Assembly: GCF_017963645.1 (NCBI RefSeq)
Contig: NZ_JAGMWN010000006.1
Location: 248,001-312,000, forward strand
Source: Marivibrio halodurans
GTDB taxonomy: Bacteria; Pseudomonadota; Alphaproteobacteria; UBA8366; Aestuariispiraceae
Reading direction: 5' to 3'
Length of the DNA: 64,000 bases
The notes beneath the pieces are model-generated. The model was not told where the DNA came from and did not search any database. It worked only from the letters and a program-made list of their open reading frames with translations. The position numbers and the translations under genes were made by a program. Shown here in pieces: positions 1 through 8,463 of this stretch; within the stretch, counting starts at the first letter, position 1; each line of letters opens with the position of its first letter.

Positions 1-840
1 CGAGGCGGCGATATCCATGTGGAATTGAGTCAATTGTTCATCGGGCTCGCGAACTGCTTCGCCGAAAAGTGCCGCGAACCGATCGTTCGTCATTGTCAGG
101 CCGGTGCAGTAGTTGAAATAGTCTTGGTTCAGTCGAAAGGAGCCGTCTGGTTTAACATCGATAATATTGTTCAGGATCGACTGGACGTATTTCGGCTCGC
201 CGTACGGAGCCAACCCCATCACCTTGTACTCACCAGAGTTAACCTTAAATCCGAGGTAATACGTGAAGGCTGAATAGAGCAAGCCGATGGAATGTGGGAA
301 GTGTATTTCCTTGATTACTTCCAGCATGTTGCCGCTGCCGCGAGCGACCGAGGTGGTGGCCCACTCGCCGACCCCGTCCATGGTCAGCACCACCGCCTCT
401 TCGAAGGGCGAAGGGTAGAAGGCGCTTGCTGCATGGCTAAGGTGATGTTCGCTGAATAGAAGTTTTTCCTTGGTGTCGAAACCGCTAGCGAATTGATCCT
501 TTACTTGCGAACCGATCAAATGCCTTTGGAACAGTTTCTCTCCCAGCCATACCGGCATCGCCATGCGGAATGAATTGAAACCCCGAGGCGCGAAAGCAAC
601 ATAGGTTTCCAAAAGACGTTCAAACTTGAGGAATGGCTTATCATAGAAAGCGATATAGTCGAGATCGTCTAACGCCAGCCCTCCCTCTTCGAGGCAATAT
701 TTAAGTGCCTGCGTCGGAAACTCCGCATCATGCTTCTTTCGTGAGAAGCGCTCTTCCTGCGCCGCGGCGATAAGTTTCCCGTCCACGAGAAGGGCTGCGG
801 CGGAGTCATGATAGAATGCCGAAAGTCCAAGAATTTTCAT
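1..840 (-). CDS. NodU/CmcH/SxtI-type carbamoyltransferase (3' part beyond window)
   Basis: The minus-strand frame opens with ATG at 840 and runs without a stop to base 1, giving the first 280 residues of a larger protein (family usually about 570-620). It begins MKILGLSAFYHDSAAA, the standard start of carbamoyl-phosphate-dependent O-carbamoyltransferases. EHHLSHAAS carries the HxxxH metal motif of the Kae1-like domain (about H132 and H136), followed by TMDGVGEW. The family moves a carbamoyl group onto hydroxyls of natural products or glycans. The next genes upstream on the same strand are a DUF5989 protein and an SxtJ-like protein, so this is the SxtI member of an SxtI/J/K triad. Composition is visibly more AT-rich than the rest of the window, suggesting acquisition. 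The acceptor substrate is unknown. Confidence 0.9.
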   Translation of the reverse strand, partial: MKILGLSAFYHDSAAALLVDGKLIAAAQEERFSRKKHDAEFPTQALKYCLEEGGLALDDLDYIAFYDKPFLKFERLLETYVAFAPRGFNSFRMAMPVWLGEKLFQRHLIGSQVKDQFASGFDTKEKLLFSEHHLSHAASAFYPSPFEEAVVLTMDGVGEWATTSVARGSGNMLEVIKEIHFPHSIGLLYSAFTYYLGFKVNSGEYKVMGLAPYGEPKYVQSILNNIIDVKPDGSFRLNQDYFNYCTGLTMTNDRFAALFGEAVREPDEQLTQFHMDIAAS

Positions 841-870
841 GGTATCACACCGGCGCGGCGCGGCAGCCCC

Positions 871-1020
871 CTAGAAAAGCGTATAGATGAAGGGCGCCAC
901 CGCTGAACCCTTGGTAAGCACGATCAGACCGCCGAGAGTGACCAGCATAATCATGATTGGCAGAAGCCAGAACTTTTTCCGGGCCCTCATGAAGCCCCAA
1001 AGTTCCATAATGAACGACAT
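871..1020 (-). CDS. DUF5989 (SxtK-like) single-pass membrane protein
   Basis: A 49-residue gene. It begins MSFIMELWGFMRARKKFW, has one hydrophobic segment (about residues 18-36) and ends GSAVAPFIYTLF, the typical DUF5989 C-terminus. An AGAGG ribosome-binding site sits 7-8 bases before the ATG. It lies 15 bases after the SxtJ-like gene and 30 bases before the carbamoyltransferase on the same strand. DUF5989 proteins are habitually found with these two partners. The function is not established; a membrane anchor or partner for the carbamoyltransferase is inference. Confidence 0.85.
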   Translation of the reverse strand: MSFIMELWGFMRARKKFWLLPIMIMLVTLGGLIVLTKGSAVAPFIYTLF

Positions 1021-1035
1021 TATCACGCCTCTTCA

Positions 1036-1476
1036 TCAGTATTGATTATCGAAACTGCCCGGCGGGGGACCTGGCGGTGTGCGGTCGATCCAATAGCTAT
1101 CGGCCTTGGGATCGAATTCGAGATCAAGGGGTCGTCGGCCGAGAATCCTCATCACCAAGCCGATTGGCGTGATCGTCAGGAAAAACACCAGCCCCATGAC
1201 GATCGGGTTGACGATTTTATGCAGGATCATCCCGAACTTGAACCAAATCCGGTTGAGCGGCCGCAGAAGCAGGGGGCGAAACACAGCCAAACCCAGCATG
1301 ATAGCAGCCAATGACGCCCAGAATGCAGGCCAGAACAGGGACACATTCCCGGCGAAAAATTTGCCTGCCGCTATGACCGTGAAAACAACGACGAATACTA
1401 AGCCGAAGGCGCGCTCCGAACCCATCTTGGTGCGATCTTCGCGATCATAGGATTCGTGCATGCGACGCGAGAGCAA
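1036..1476 (-). CDS. SxtJ family membrane protein
   Basis: A 146-residue protein with three to four hydrophobic stretches (about residues 23-42, 47-70 and 82-112) and a short C-terminal tail ending in FDPKADSYWIDR, the conserved tail of SxtJ-type proteins. It is the first gene of the minus-strand set SxtJ-DUF5989-carbamoyltransferase. The family is named from saxitoxin clusters but is widespread in unrelated bacteria, so its presence does not imply toxin synthesis. The first ATG (1476) gives a hydrophilic arginine-rich leader; an internal Met at residue 18 is also possible. No function is proven. Confidence 0.8.
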   Translation of the reverse strand: MLSRRMHESYDREDRTKMGSERAFGLVFVVVFTVIAAGKFFAGNVSLFWPAFWASLAAIMLGLAVFRPLLLRPLNRIWFKFGMILHKIVNPIVMGLVFFLTITPIGLVMRILGRRPLDLEFDPKADSYWIDRTPPGPPPGSFDNQY

Positions 1477-1670
1477 GGCGCGTTACCCTTCGAGTTTTCT
1501 TGTTCGGGCGTGGATATCATGGCCATGGCTGATGATCAATATAACCGCTCACGCTATCCCGCACTGTCCGCAACCCTATAGGATTGATGAGCCTCGCGTT
1601 TATCGGATTGAACCTCCCCGGGATTGCTGGAGGCCAGTTCGTATGAATCACGCCGCTCTCGTCTGATCGC

Positions 1671-2271
1671 CTAATACCACTTCGCGCTGATCACCATTGA
1701 TGGGCCCAGCGTCTCATGGGCCCAGCGTCGAGATCCGATGAACATGATGTTCCACGGTTGGTCGAGCAACCGTCGCCAACCGTGGCAGCAGATATCGACG
1801 ATGTCGTCGTAGGAATTGAATATCCTGTTGGAGAGCCCGTTCTCGCGCAGGAACTGCCAGATATTCTGACCGGGTTCGGTTCCGGGGCTCTTTGCGGTAG
1901 CGGGACGATGGTGATGTTGCTGGGAACGGTGAGGTTCTCCGTCATATGCCGGCCCGCCTGGTCGCGGATCAGCGGGACGTGAGCGCCAGGGGCGACGTTT
2001 CGGGCCATCTCATCGAAGCGAACGACGCCGTGCACCGCAGGACCGCAGGGATGGGACCCTCCATGACGTGTTCCGCCAAAGCCCGCCGCTCCGCTTCATC
2101 GAGGGCCTTCTGTCGGCCTGGCACCTTGCGGGTGATGAGCCCTTCCGGTCCGCTCGCGTTGAACCGCAAGACCCAGTCCCGGGTGATCTGCAGCGTCATG
2201 CCGCCGGCCCTCGCTGCGTCGCTCCGCGACCCGCCGTCAAAATCAGTCCGAAACGCAATCGGCGCCGCCAT
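1671..2271 (-). pseudogene. IS630-family transposase remnant
   Basis: Translated fragments in different minus frames match successive parts of an IS630-type transposase. The N-terminal helix-turn-helix part starts at the ATG at 2271 (MAAPIAFRTDF, then LQITRDWVLRFNA and EGPIPAV). A frame change leads to HGVVRFDEMARNVAPGAH and LIRDQAGRH, which holds the second catalytic Asp, then LPQRAPEPNPV. A further shift gives NIWQFLRENGLSN and SYDDIVDICC to a TAG at 1671. The middle of the catalytic domain, about 130 residues including the first catalytic Asp, is deleted. With an internal deletion and at least two frameshifts it cannot make an active enzyme. Confidence 0.88.
1675..1691 (+). repeat. IS630 remnant terminal inverted repeat, left
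   Basis: Reads TACCACTTCGCGCTGAT. Its reverse complement matches the right end at 15 of 17 positions. Confidence 0.8.
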
Positions 2272-2335
2272 GACAAACCTCCATCGTTTGTCATGGTGAA
2301 TCAGATTTGCGCCCCATGGGAAGCCCCCGTGAGTC

Positions 2336-3289
2336 TCAATCAGCGCGAGTTGGTATGACCTGCGGGCGGCCCAGCCGTTCGAGCCATAGCGCGCTTTCAT
2401 GCGCCCCCGCCGGAAGCGGCAGCGTGCCCGCCACCCCGGCGGCGACCGCCGCCGCCATCCGGGTGGCCACCCAGTGGGAGCTCCACAACACACGCCAACC
2501 GCCCCCGGCCAGCAGGGCCGCGATCGCGCCTTGCTCGTTATAGCCACGCCAATCCCAGGCGGGCGGGTAGGGGTCGGGTAGGAAGATATCATGCATCGCC
2601 AGCAAGGCCCCCGCCGGCAAGCCGGGCAGAACATGGCCGATCAGCCAATCCACATCCGTGCCCGGCATGGCGATATGGCTGGAATCCACCGCCAGCACAT
2701 CGCCGGGGCCGAGCGCGCGGAACAGCGCCGGATCGGCCGCTTGCGCCACGGCGCGGTGGAGCGTCACCCCCGCCAATCGGGAAAGATCGGCGCGCGGCGC
2801 CGGGTCGATCGCGGTGATCGCGCTGTCGGTCCCCGCCTCCCGCGCCGCCAAATCCCCCGCCGCGGCCGCCAGGAACCGTGTCGAGTGGCCGGAGCCGACC
2901 TCCACCACCCGGCGCGGCCGGTGGCGTTGGATCATCATATAGGCCGCCAGCCCGTCGAGGCGCGGATACCACCCCTGCTGCCAGCGGGGTTCCGGCGGCG
3001 CGGCACCGTCGAAGGCATGGAACCGCTCACGGTGCGCCTCCGCCTCGGCCAGCACATCGCGCATGGCGGGCGCCGCAGCCTCGAAAAGGGGGGTAAGAGC
3101 CGGATATCCCCCCGCCGGCCGGTCGCTCGGCGCATAGCGATAGGGGATAAAATAGCCGCGCCGCGCCAAGCCGGTGAGCGTCGCCGCCCCCATCGCCATC
3201 CGCCGCAGACGCTTGCGGATCGGTGGGCGATCCGGCGACGGTGCCTTGATCGAAGGGGGTGGGGCATCCGGCGGGTCCAGGCCGCTCAT
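2336..3289 (-). CDS. Class I SAM-dependent methyltransferase-like protein, C-terminus altered by IS
   Basis: A 317-residue protein. RRVVEVGSGHST (about 126-137) is the SAM-binding motif I, followed by TAIDPAPR and a DVLAVDSSHIAMPGTD strand of the Methyltransf_24 type; LLAMHDIFLPDP follows. The first 30 residues are Pro/Arg-rich and a later Met (31) may be the true start. The gene overlaps the stop of the upstream MBL hydrolase by 4 bases, so the two are translationally coupled. The stop codon lies inside the IS630 remnant, so the last residues IPTRAD are IS-encoded. Removing the IS with one TA copy restores a reading frame ending ILGDQTRAA. The substrate is unknown. Confidence 0.8.
   Translation of the reverse strand: MSGLDPPDAPPPSIKAPSPDRPPIRKRLRRMAMGAATLTGLARRGYFIPYRYAPSDRPAGGYPALTPLFEAAAPAMRDVLAEAEAHRERFHAFDGAAPPEPRWQQGWYPRLDGLAAYMMIQRHRPRRVVEVGSGHSTRFLAAAAGDLAAREAGTDSAITAIDPAPRADLSRLAGVTLHRAVAQAADPALFRALGPGDVLAVDSSHIAMPGTDVDWLIGHVLPGLPAGALLAMHDIFLPDPYPPAWDWRGYNEQGAIAALLAGGGWRVLWSSHWVATRMAAAVAAGVAGTLPLPAGAHESALWLERLGRPQVIPTRAD
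2339..2355 (-). repeat. IS630 remnant terminal inverted repeat, right
   Basis: Reads ATCAGCGCGAGTTGGTA on the plus strand. It also encodes the last few codons and sits next to the stop of the neighbouring methyltransferase gene. Confidence 0.8.
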
Positions 3290-4170
3290 GCCTCCAGCAC
3301 CATGCCCTCGCGCGCCGTGATCGTGCCGGGGCGGACGTTCGCCGCGGCCTCCGCGATCTCATCCATCGTCTCGTCGTCATGGCTGGGATCGTGATGGAAC
3401 AGTACCAGGCGGTCGACATCGGCGGCATCGGCCACGCGGCAGCCTTCCTGCCAGGTGGAATGGCCGAAGCCGACGAAGCGGGGATATTCCGCCTCCGTAT
3501 AGGTGGCGTCGTAGATCATGATATCCGCGCCGCGCACCAGGTCGACGACCGTCTGGTCGCGGCCGGTCGCGAAATGCTCCGTATCGGTGATATAGCAGAT
3601 CGCCCGGCCATCGAATTCCACCCGATAGCCGACCGCGCCGTTCGGATGGTTGAGCGGCGCGGTGCGCAGCGTGATCCCCGGGCCGGGTATCAGCGTCTCC
3701 CCCGCCCGGAAGTCGTTGAAGGAAACATCCGCGCGAAAAGTCTCCGGCGGCACGGGGAAGAGCGGCGCCTGCATCATGTCCTTCAGGGTGCCGTGCAGCG
3801 TGCGGTCGGGCAACAGATGCCCGGCCCACAGGCGCGGGCTGAACCCTTCGATATGGAACGGCGCGAAGAAGGGCAGGCCGATGATGTGATCCAGGTGCGT
3901 ATGGGTCAGGTAAAGATCAATCGCCCCCCGCCCTTCAGCCCCTGGTCCCTCCGCCGCGATCGCCTTGCCCAGCTTACGCAGGCCCGTGCCCGCGTCGAAG
4001 ATCAGCCGGCGCTCGCCGCAGGTCACCTCAATGCAGGAGGTGTTGCCGCCGTAACGCAGCGTCTCCGGCCCGGCGCAAGCGATGCTGCCACGGGTTCCCC
4101 AGAACTTGACCGTGAAGGGTCGCGGGCCCGGCGCGCCGGTTCGTTCCGCCTTTGATATCATGGCCGACAC
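3286..4170 (-). CDS. MBL-fold metallo-hydrolase (RNase Z/PhnP-like)
   Basis: A 294-residue metallo-beta-lactamase-fold protein. VKFWGTRGSI and GGNTSCIEV at the N-terminus and THTHLDH (residues 89-95) give the metal-binding HxHxDH motif. ITDTEH and FHHDPSHDD supply further ligands. The overall pattern fits the beta-lactamase_2 hydrolases often annotated as phosphodiesterase or RNase Z-like; the substrate cannot be read from sequence. Its ATGA stop/start overlap with the following methyltransferase marks a two-gene operon. Confidence 0.85.
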   Translation of the reverse strand: MSAMISKAERTGAPGPRPFTVKFWGTRGSIACAGPETLRYGGNTSCIEVTCGERRLIFDAGTGLRKLGKAIAAEGPGAEGRGAIDLYLTHTHLDHIIGLPFFAPFHIEGFSPRLWAGHLLPDRTLHGTLKDMMQAPLFPVPPETFRADVSFNDFRAGETLIPGPGITLRTAPLNHPNGAVGYRVEFDGRAICYITDTEHFATGRDQTVVDLVRGADIMIYDATYTEAEYPRFVGFGHSTWQEGCRVADAADVDRLVLFHHDPSHDDETMDEIAEAAANVRPGTITAREGMVLEA

Positions 4171-4328
4171 ATCACCCCGTTGCCGAAACGCCGCCGTCCC
4201 TCTATGCCTCTGGAAAGAATGCTATCGCCGCATGGCCCGAATGCCAAACGCGGCGTTCGGCGGGAACGATGCCGCGTCATGCGGCACGGCGTGGGTTGCG
4301 GCCCATCCCGGGGGAGGATCGAGGTTTC

Positions 4329-5573
4329 ATGGCGCATCCATCCGGCCGAACCATTTGGGTCGGTCTGTTCTTCGGGCTCGCGGTCGCGGTGCTGGGGGCC
4401 TATCAGCAACTGAAACTGCCACCCGTGCTGCCGGAGATGCTGGCGGCCTACGGCTATCCGAAGGTGCTGGCCGGTGGCTTCATGTCGATCTTCTCCATCG
4501 CGGGGCTGACGCTCTCCTTCGGGCTCGGCCGGATGATGCAGACCCATGGGGCGGCGCGCTTCCTGATCGGGGCGGCGGCCCTGGCGGCGGGCGGGGCGGG
4601 GATCATCCTGGCGGCGCCGGAGAATGGTTGGCTGGTCCTGGCGGGCCGCGCCCTGGAAGGCATCGCGATGGCGATCCTGGCCGTCGCCGGGCCGACGCTG
4701 ATGACGCGGAACGTGGGGCCCCGGCATCTGGCGCTGGCAGGCGCGCTGGCGGCGACCTGGATTCCGATCGGTGGGTTGATCGCCAGCGCGGTGGTCGACC
4801 TGACCGACCGTCTGACCCCCGGGGCAGCGGCCTGGCCGGGCGTCTTCTGGCTCGGCATTCTGTTCTGCGGGCTCGTCGCGGCGGCGACGCTCGCCGTCGG
4901 GCGGCCGGGCTCCGCCGTCGATCTCAAGATGCCGGTCGCGCACAAGGGTGCCGCCGCGCCGGACCCGGCGCGTCGATTGGGGCTGATCCTGGCGGGGGCG
5001 TGCTTCTTCCTCTGGTCGACCCAGAACATGGCGATGCTGACCTGGCTGCCGACCTATCTGTCGGAGCGACATGGCCTCGACGGCGCGGCGGCGGCGCAAC
5101 TCTATGCCCTGCCGGTCGGGCTGATCGCCGTCTTCAATCTGGTGACGATCCCGATCCTCCGGCGCGGCGTGCCGATCGCGGGCCTGCTGACCGTCGTGCT
5201 GGTGGCGCAGGCGGTGTTGTTCCTGGCGGTCGCCTTCACGCCGATCCCGGGCCATCCGGCCACGGGTATCGCGGCGCTGGCGCTCTATGGCGCGCTGGCC
5301 GGGCTGACGCCGGCCTGCCTCTACGGCCTGCCGGCGGCGATCCTGGGTGGCGCCAATACCGGGGCCGGCGCCTTCGGTATCCTGATGACGGGCCGGAATC
5401 TGGGGGTTCTGTGCGACCCCCTGATGGTGGCGGGGTTGATCGGGCTGCCGATGCTCGCGGGATGGGACGGCGGCTGGGGGGCGGCCGCCCTCGGCATGGC
5501 GGTGGCAACGGGGTTGAGCGCGCTGGTCGCCGGCATGCTGGCCCGGCGCCTCGCCGCGCTGCCGCCGGCCTGA
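4329..5573 (+). CDS. MFS transporter (CynX/NimT-like)
   Basis: A 414-residue, highly hydrophobic protein with about twelve predicted membrane segments. Landmarks are GLGRMMQTHGAARF in the loop 2-3 motif and an internal repeat of six-helix halves. The start at 4329 was chosen because a GGGGGAGG ribosome-binding site precedes it and residues 9 onward form the first helix; upstream in-frame codons are hydrophilic and overlap the divergent MBL gene. Substrate is unknown; relatives are annotated as cyanate/nitrate/nitroimidazole-type exporters. It stands alone and converges on the response regulator gene. Confidence 0.85.
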   Translation: MAHPSGRTIWVGLFFGLAVAVLGAYQQLKLPPVLPEMLAAYGYPKVLAGGFMSIFSIAGLTLSFGLGRMMQTHGAARFLIGAAALAAGGAGIILAAPENGWLVLAGRALEGIAMAILAVAGPTLMTRNVGPRHLALAGALAATWIPIGGLIASAVVDLTDRLTPGAAAWPGVFWLGILFCGLVAAATLAVGRPGSAVDLKMPVAHKGAAAPDPARRLGLILAGACFFLWSTQNMAMLTWLPTYLSERHGLDGAAAAQLYALPVGLIAVFNLVTIPILRRGVPIAGLLTVVLVAQAVLFLAVAFTPIPGHPATGIAALALYGALAGLTPACLYGLPAAILGGANTGAGAFGILMTGRNLGVLCDPLMVAGLIGLPMLAGWDGGWGAAALGMAVATGLSALVAGMLARRLAALPPA

Positions 5574-5606
5574 GGGGCCTCAGGGGATTTCCCCACTTCG
5601 GCCCGT

Positions 5607-6293
5607 TCAGGGCACCAGCTTGTAGCCGCCCGATTCCGTGACCAGGATCGCGGCGTTGGACGGGTCGGCCTCGATCTTCTGGCGCAGACGATAGACATGG
5701 GTCTCCAACGTATGGGTGGTGACCCCGGCGTTATAGCCCCAGACCTCGCCCAGCAGCACATCGCGGGAAATCACCTTGTCCCCGGCGCGATAAAGATATT
5801 TCAGGATCGCCGTCTCCTTCTCGGTCAGCCGTACCTTCCGGTTCGTGCCGACCTCCAGCATCAGCTTGGTGGCGGGGCGAAAGCTGTAGGGGCCGATGGT
5901 GAAGACCGCATCCTCCGACTGCTCGTGCTGGCGCAATTGCGCGCGCAGGCGCGCCAGCAGCACGTTGAGGCGGAAGGGCTTGGCGATATAATCGTTGGCG
6001 CCCGCGTCGAGGCCGAGGATCGTGTCGCTGTCCGAATCATGCGCCGTCAGCATGATGATCGGGCATTTCACGCCGGAACGGCGCAGCACGCGGCAAACCT
6101 CCCGCCCATCCATGTCGGGCAGGCCGACATCGAGCAGCACGGCGTCGAAATGATCGGCCTTGGCGGTCTCTATCGCCTCGGAGGCATTGGCGCGCTCCGT
6201 CGTCTCGAATTCCTCGTAGAGGCCGAGTTGCTCGGCCAGCGACACCCGTAGGGCCTCATCGTCGTCGACGATCAGAATCCGCTTGTCGCTCAT
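5607..6293 (-). CDS. OmpR-family response regulator
   Basis: A 228-residue two-domain regulator. The receiver domain carries the acidic pair D10-D12, phospho-acceptor D55 in DAVLLDVGLPDMDG, the conserved T in MLTAHD and K in IAKPFR. The C-terminal winged helix (about 128-228) includes RLTEKETAILKYL and THTLETHVYRLRQK. The start MSDKRILIVDDD at 6293 is preceded by a GGTTCAGGGGATG context; the frame stays open upstream but the extra residues do not look coding. No histidine kinase gene is adjacent, so the partner and target genes are unknown. Confidence 0.92.
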   Translation of the reverse strand: MSDKRILIVDDDEALRVSLAEQLGLYEEFETTERANASEAIETAKADHFDAVLLDVGLPDMDGREVCRVLRRSGVKCPIIMLTAHDSDSDTILGLDAGANDYIAKPFRLNVLLARLRAQLRQHEQSEDAVFTIGPYSFRPATKLMLEVGTNRKVRLTEKETAILKYLYRAGDKVISRDVLLGEVWGYNAGVTTHTLETHVYRLRQKIEADPSNAAILVTESGGYKLVP

Positions 6294-6525
6294 CCCCTGA
6301 ACCTTCCTGCAAAACGCCGATGCCCCTCGCCGCTCCCTGTTCCGCCAAGGAAGCCCGCCCGGCCTGGGCCTGTCCATTAAAAAATCCGTGCACGGTCCCT
6401 GGGCCGGCGCCGTTCGGCATTCGCGCATCCCGGCACCAGGCCGGAAGGCCGCGACGAGGGATCGACGCCGAAATTGGCACGAATCTTGATTACCTGTCAT
6501 CCCGGAGACGAGGGAGAGGACGCCC

Positions 6526-7812
6526 ATGACCGCCACCAACCCATCCGCATCGGCCGGCGCGGCCCCCCCGCCCTGGTCGTTGATGACTCCTGATGCCACC
6601 CGGGGCGATGCCAACCGGGGCGATGTCGGCCGGGGCGACGCCAGCCGGGGCGCGGGACGCGGCGACGGGACGAAGGCCGGCGCGGGCGCGCGGCACGCCA
6701 CCATGCGTCCGCCCGAGGGGCCGGAAGCCGTCCGCTACGACAATGTCTTCGGCAAGGATGGGCTCAGCTTCGACGATATCCTCGACACCCTTAACCCCCT
6801 GCAGCATTTGCCGGTCGTCTCGACCATCTATCGTCAGATCACGGGCGACGAGATATCGAGCGGCGCGCGGCTTGCCGGTGGCGCGCTCTATGGTGGGCCG
6901 GTCGGCGTGCTGGGCGCCGCGATCAACGCCGCCAGCGTCGAGAGCAGCGGCCAGGATCTGGGCCAGCGCGCCTATGCCGCCCTGTTCGGCGAGGAAGCGC
7001 CCGCCGGTACGACAGGGACGGCCGTCGCATCGGCCACGGAAGCCGCGGGCGCGAATATCTCCGGCCCCTCGTCCACGACCGACGGGCCGGCCGCAATACG
7101 GGGCTCACTACGGGGCGCGGAGGATGGCGCCAACGCGCAACTCGCCGCCGTCGCGCCGGCGGCCGGGGGCACCGCATCCCCGCAATCCAGCCAGGAAACA
7201 GTATCCGACGCGGCGCGGAGCGGCCCGACCAACTTCTTCCTCGCGCTTCAGACGCCCAAGACCGGCGAAGTTCCCAAACGCGGCGCCGAGGGACAGTCAG
7301 CCGGGCTGAAGGCAGCCAGCATCCAGGCCGATTCCAACAGCGGCGTTATCGGCGCCAATGGCGGGGGGGTATCCGCCGGCGGCTTGCCGCCCGGCGCCGC
7401 GATCCAGAGAACCGCCGCGCCCGGTGCCCAATCCAGCCCCACTCAATCCAACCCCAGCCAGGGGACGCCCGCCGAAACCGCGCGGGCACCCGAGACGGAT
7501 AGCGGTCCGCGGGTGGCCGGCGGCGGCCCCACCACGTTGAGCCCGGCGGCGGCCCAGGCCCTGATGCGCATGGCGGAGGCCAGCGCCGGCACCCCATCCG
7601 GCACGGAACCGCCCGCCGGCACCGCCGGCGGGCCCTCGAATGCCACCGCGCCCGCGCGCGCGTCCAAAGGCGTGATGGAAACCGCCGCCGCCGATCCGGC
7701 CCCGGACACCCACGCTTGGGCCGGCACGGAGGGAACCGTCGCCCCCGAACAGGTGCCGCAAGCCATGATGCGCGCACTCGAGAAATACGAGGCGATGAAG
7801 CGCCAGGGTTAG
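6526..7812 (+). CDS. Low-complexity hypothetical protein with a short conserved helical core
   Basis: A 428-residue protein preceded by a good GGGAGAGGA ribosome-binding site. Residues 20-47 contain degenerate repeats of the type RGDANRGDVGRGD. Residues 70-130 (YDNVFGKDGLSFDDILDTLNPLQHLPVVSTIYRQITG, in parts) look like a folded core with a glycine-rich hydrophobic stretch (ARLAGGALYGGPVGVLGAA). The remaining 300 residues are Ala/Gly/Pro/Ser-rich and probably disordered. It has no signal peptide. The core resembles conserved uncharacterised proteins of Rhodospirillales as far as I can recall. Function unknown. Confidence 0.7.
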   Translation: MTATNPSASAGAAPPPWSLMTPDATRGDANRGDVGRGDASRGAGRGDGTKAGAGARHATMRPPEGPEAVRYDNVFGKDGLSFDDILDTLNPLQHLPVVSTIYRQITGDEISSGARLAGGALYGGPVGVLGAAINAASVESSGQDLGQRAYAALFGEEAPAGTTGTAVASATEAAGANISGPSSTTDGPAAIRGSLRGAEDGANAQLAAVAPAAGGTASPQSSQETVSDAARSGPTNFFLALQTPKTGEVPKRGAEGQSAGLKAASIQADSNSGVIGANGGGVSAGGLPPGAAIQRTAAPGAQSSPTQSNPSQGTPAETARAPETDSGPRVAGGGPTTLSPAAAQALMRMAEASAGTPSGTEPPAGTAGGPSNATAPARASKGVMETAAADPAPDTHAWAGTEGTVAPEQVPQAMMRALEKYEAMKRQG

Positions 7813-7896
7813 AGTACCCAATCGCGGCATTCCGGTTCTTACCGGGTCTACCGGGGCCTTGGCGACGGCGGTCGGGGCCGGTAGGCTTCCGCCATC

Positions 7897-8418
7897 ATGC
7901 GTATAAGAGTGAGCGAGGACGGGCTTGAAATGCCGGATGGGCGCCGGGTGACCTGCGCGCTCGGCCGGGGCGGAATTCGTGCCCGCAAGCAGGAGGGCGA
8001 CGGCGTCACCCCCGCCGGGATCTGGCCGATCCGCCGGGTGCTCTATCGTCCGGACCGCGTGGCGAAGCCGCGCACGAAACTGCCCGTCGCGACGATCGGG
8101 GAGCGGGACGGCTGGTGCGACGATCCGGCCGATCCCGCCTATAACCTGCCCATCACCCTGCCCTACGAGGCGAGCCACGAGGAAATGTGGCGGGAGGACG
8201 CGCTCTACGATCTGGTGGGAATCCTCGGCTATAACGACGACCCACCGGAAGCCGGGCGGGGCAGCGCCATCTTCCTGCATGTGGCGCGGCCGGATTACGG
8301 CCCGACGGAAGGGTGCGTGGCGCTGGCGTTGCCGGACCTGTTGATGCTGCTGGAACAGATCGCACCGGATTCCGCCCTGCAGATCGGTGCCGGCGCGGCC
8401 AGCACGCCGCACGACTGA
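7897..8418 (+). CDS. L,D-transpeptidase family (YkuD-fold) protein
   Basis: A 173-residue protein. The pattern HVARPDYGPTEGCVAL (H128, C140) fits the YkuD catalytic motif HxnS/TxGChx with Cys as nucleophile. GVTPAGIWPIRRVLYR near residue 36 matches the usual TPxGxF/W region. There is no signal peptide or LysM domain, as in the short alphaproteobacterial group, so its action on peptidoglycan (3-3 cross-linking or protein attachment) is inferred from the fold. The gene lies downstream of the low-complexity protein and converges on yggS. Confidence 0.8.
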   Translation: MRIRVSEDGLEMPDGRRVTCALGRGGIRARKQEGDGVTPAGIWPIRRVLYRPDRVAKPRTKLPVATIGERDGWCDDPADPAYNLPITLPYEASHEEMWREDALYDLVGILGYNDDPPEAGRGSAIFLHVARPDYGPTEGCVALALPDLLMLLEQIAPDSALQIGAGAASTPHD

Positions 8419-8463
8419 CCGGCCCGAGACGTCACCGCCCCTCACCTGAGCCGTTCCTGACCG

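Larger units (their letters stand above)
1675..2355. mobile_element. Degenerate IS630-type insertion sequence
   Basis: The element is bounded by terminal inverted repeats (1675-1691 and 2339-2355) that agree at 15 of 17 positions. Each outermost dinucleotide is TA, as expected for IS630/Tc1 elements, which duplicate a TA target. At about 680 bp it is well short of the usual 1.1 kb, in line with the transposase deletion. It lies at the boundary between the AT-richer SxtIJK-like genes and the GC-rich core. Confidence 0.8.

Noticed and set aside
1460-1666. 68-codon plus-strand open frame between the SxtJ-like gene and the IS
   Set aside because: No ribosome-binding site, no family resemblance; it overlaps the SxtJ start and the former 3' end of the methyltransferase.
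6600-6670. Short G-rich repeats considered as regulatory or integron-like sites
   Set aside because: They are in-frame codons of the RGD repeats and have no palindromic structure.
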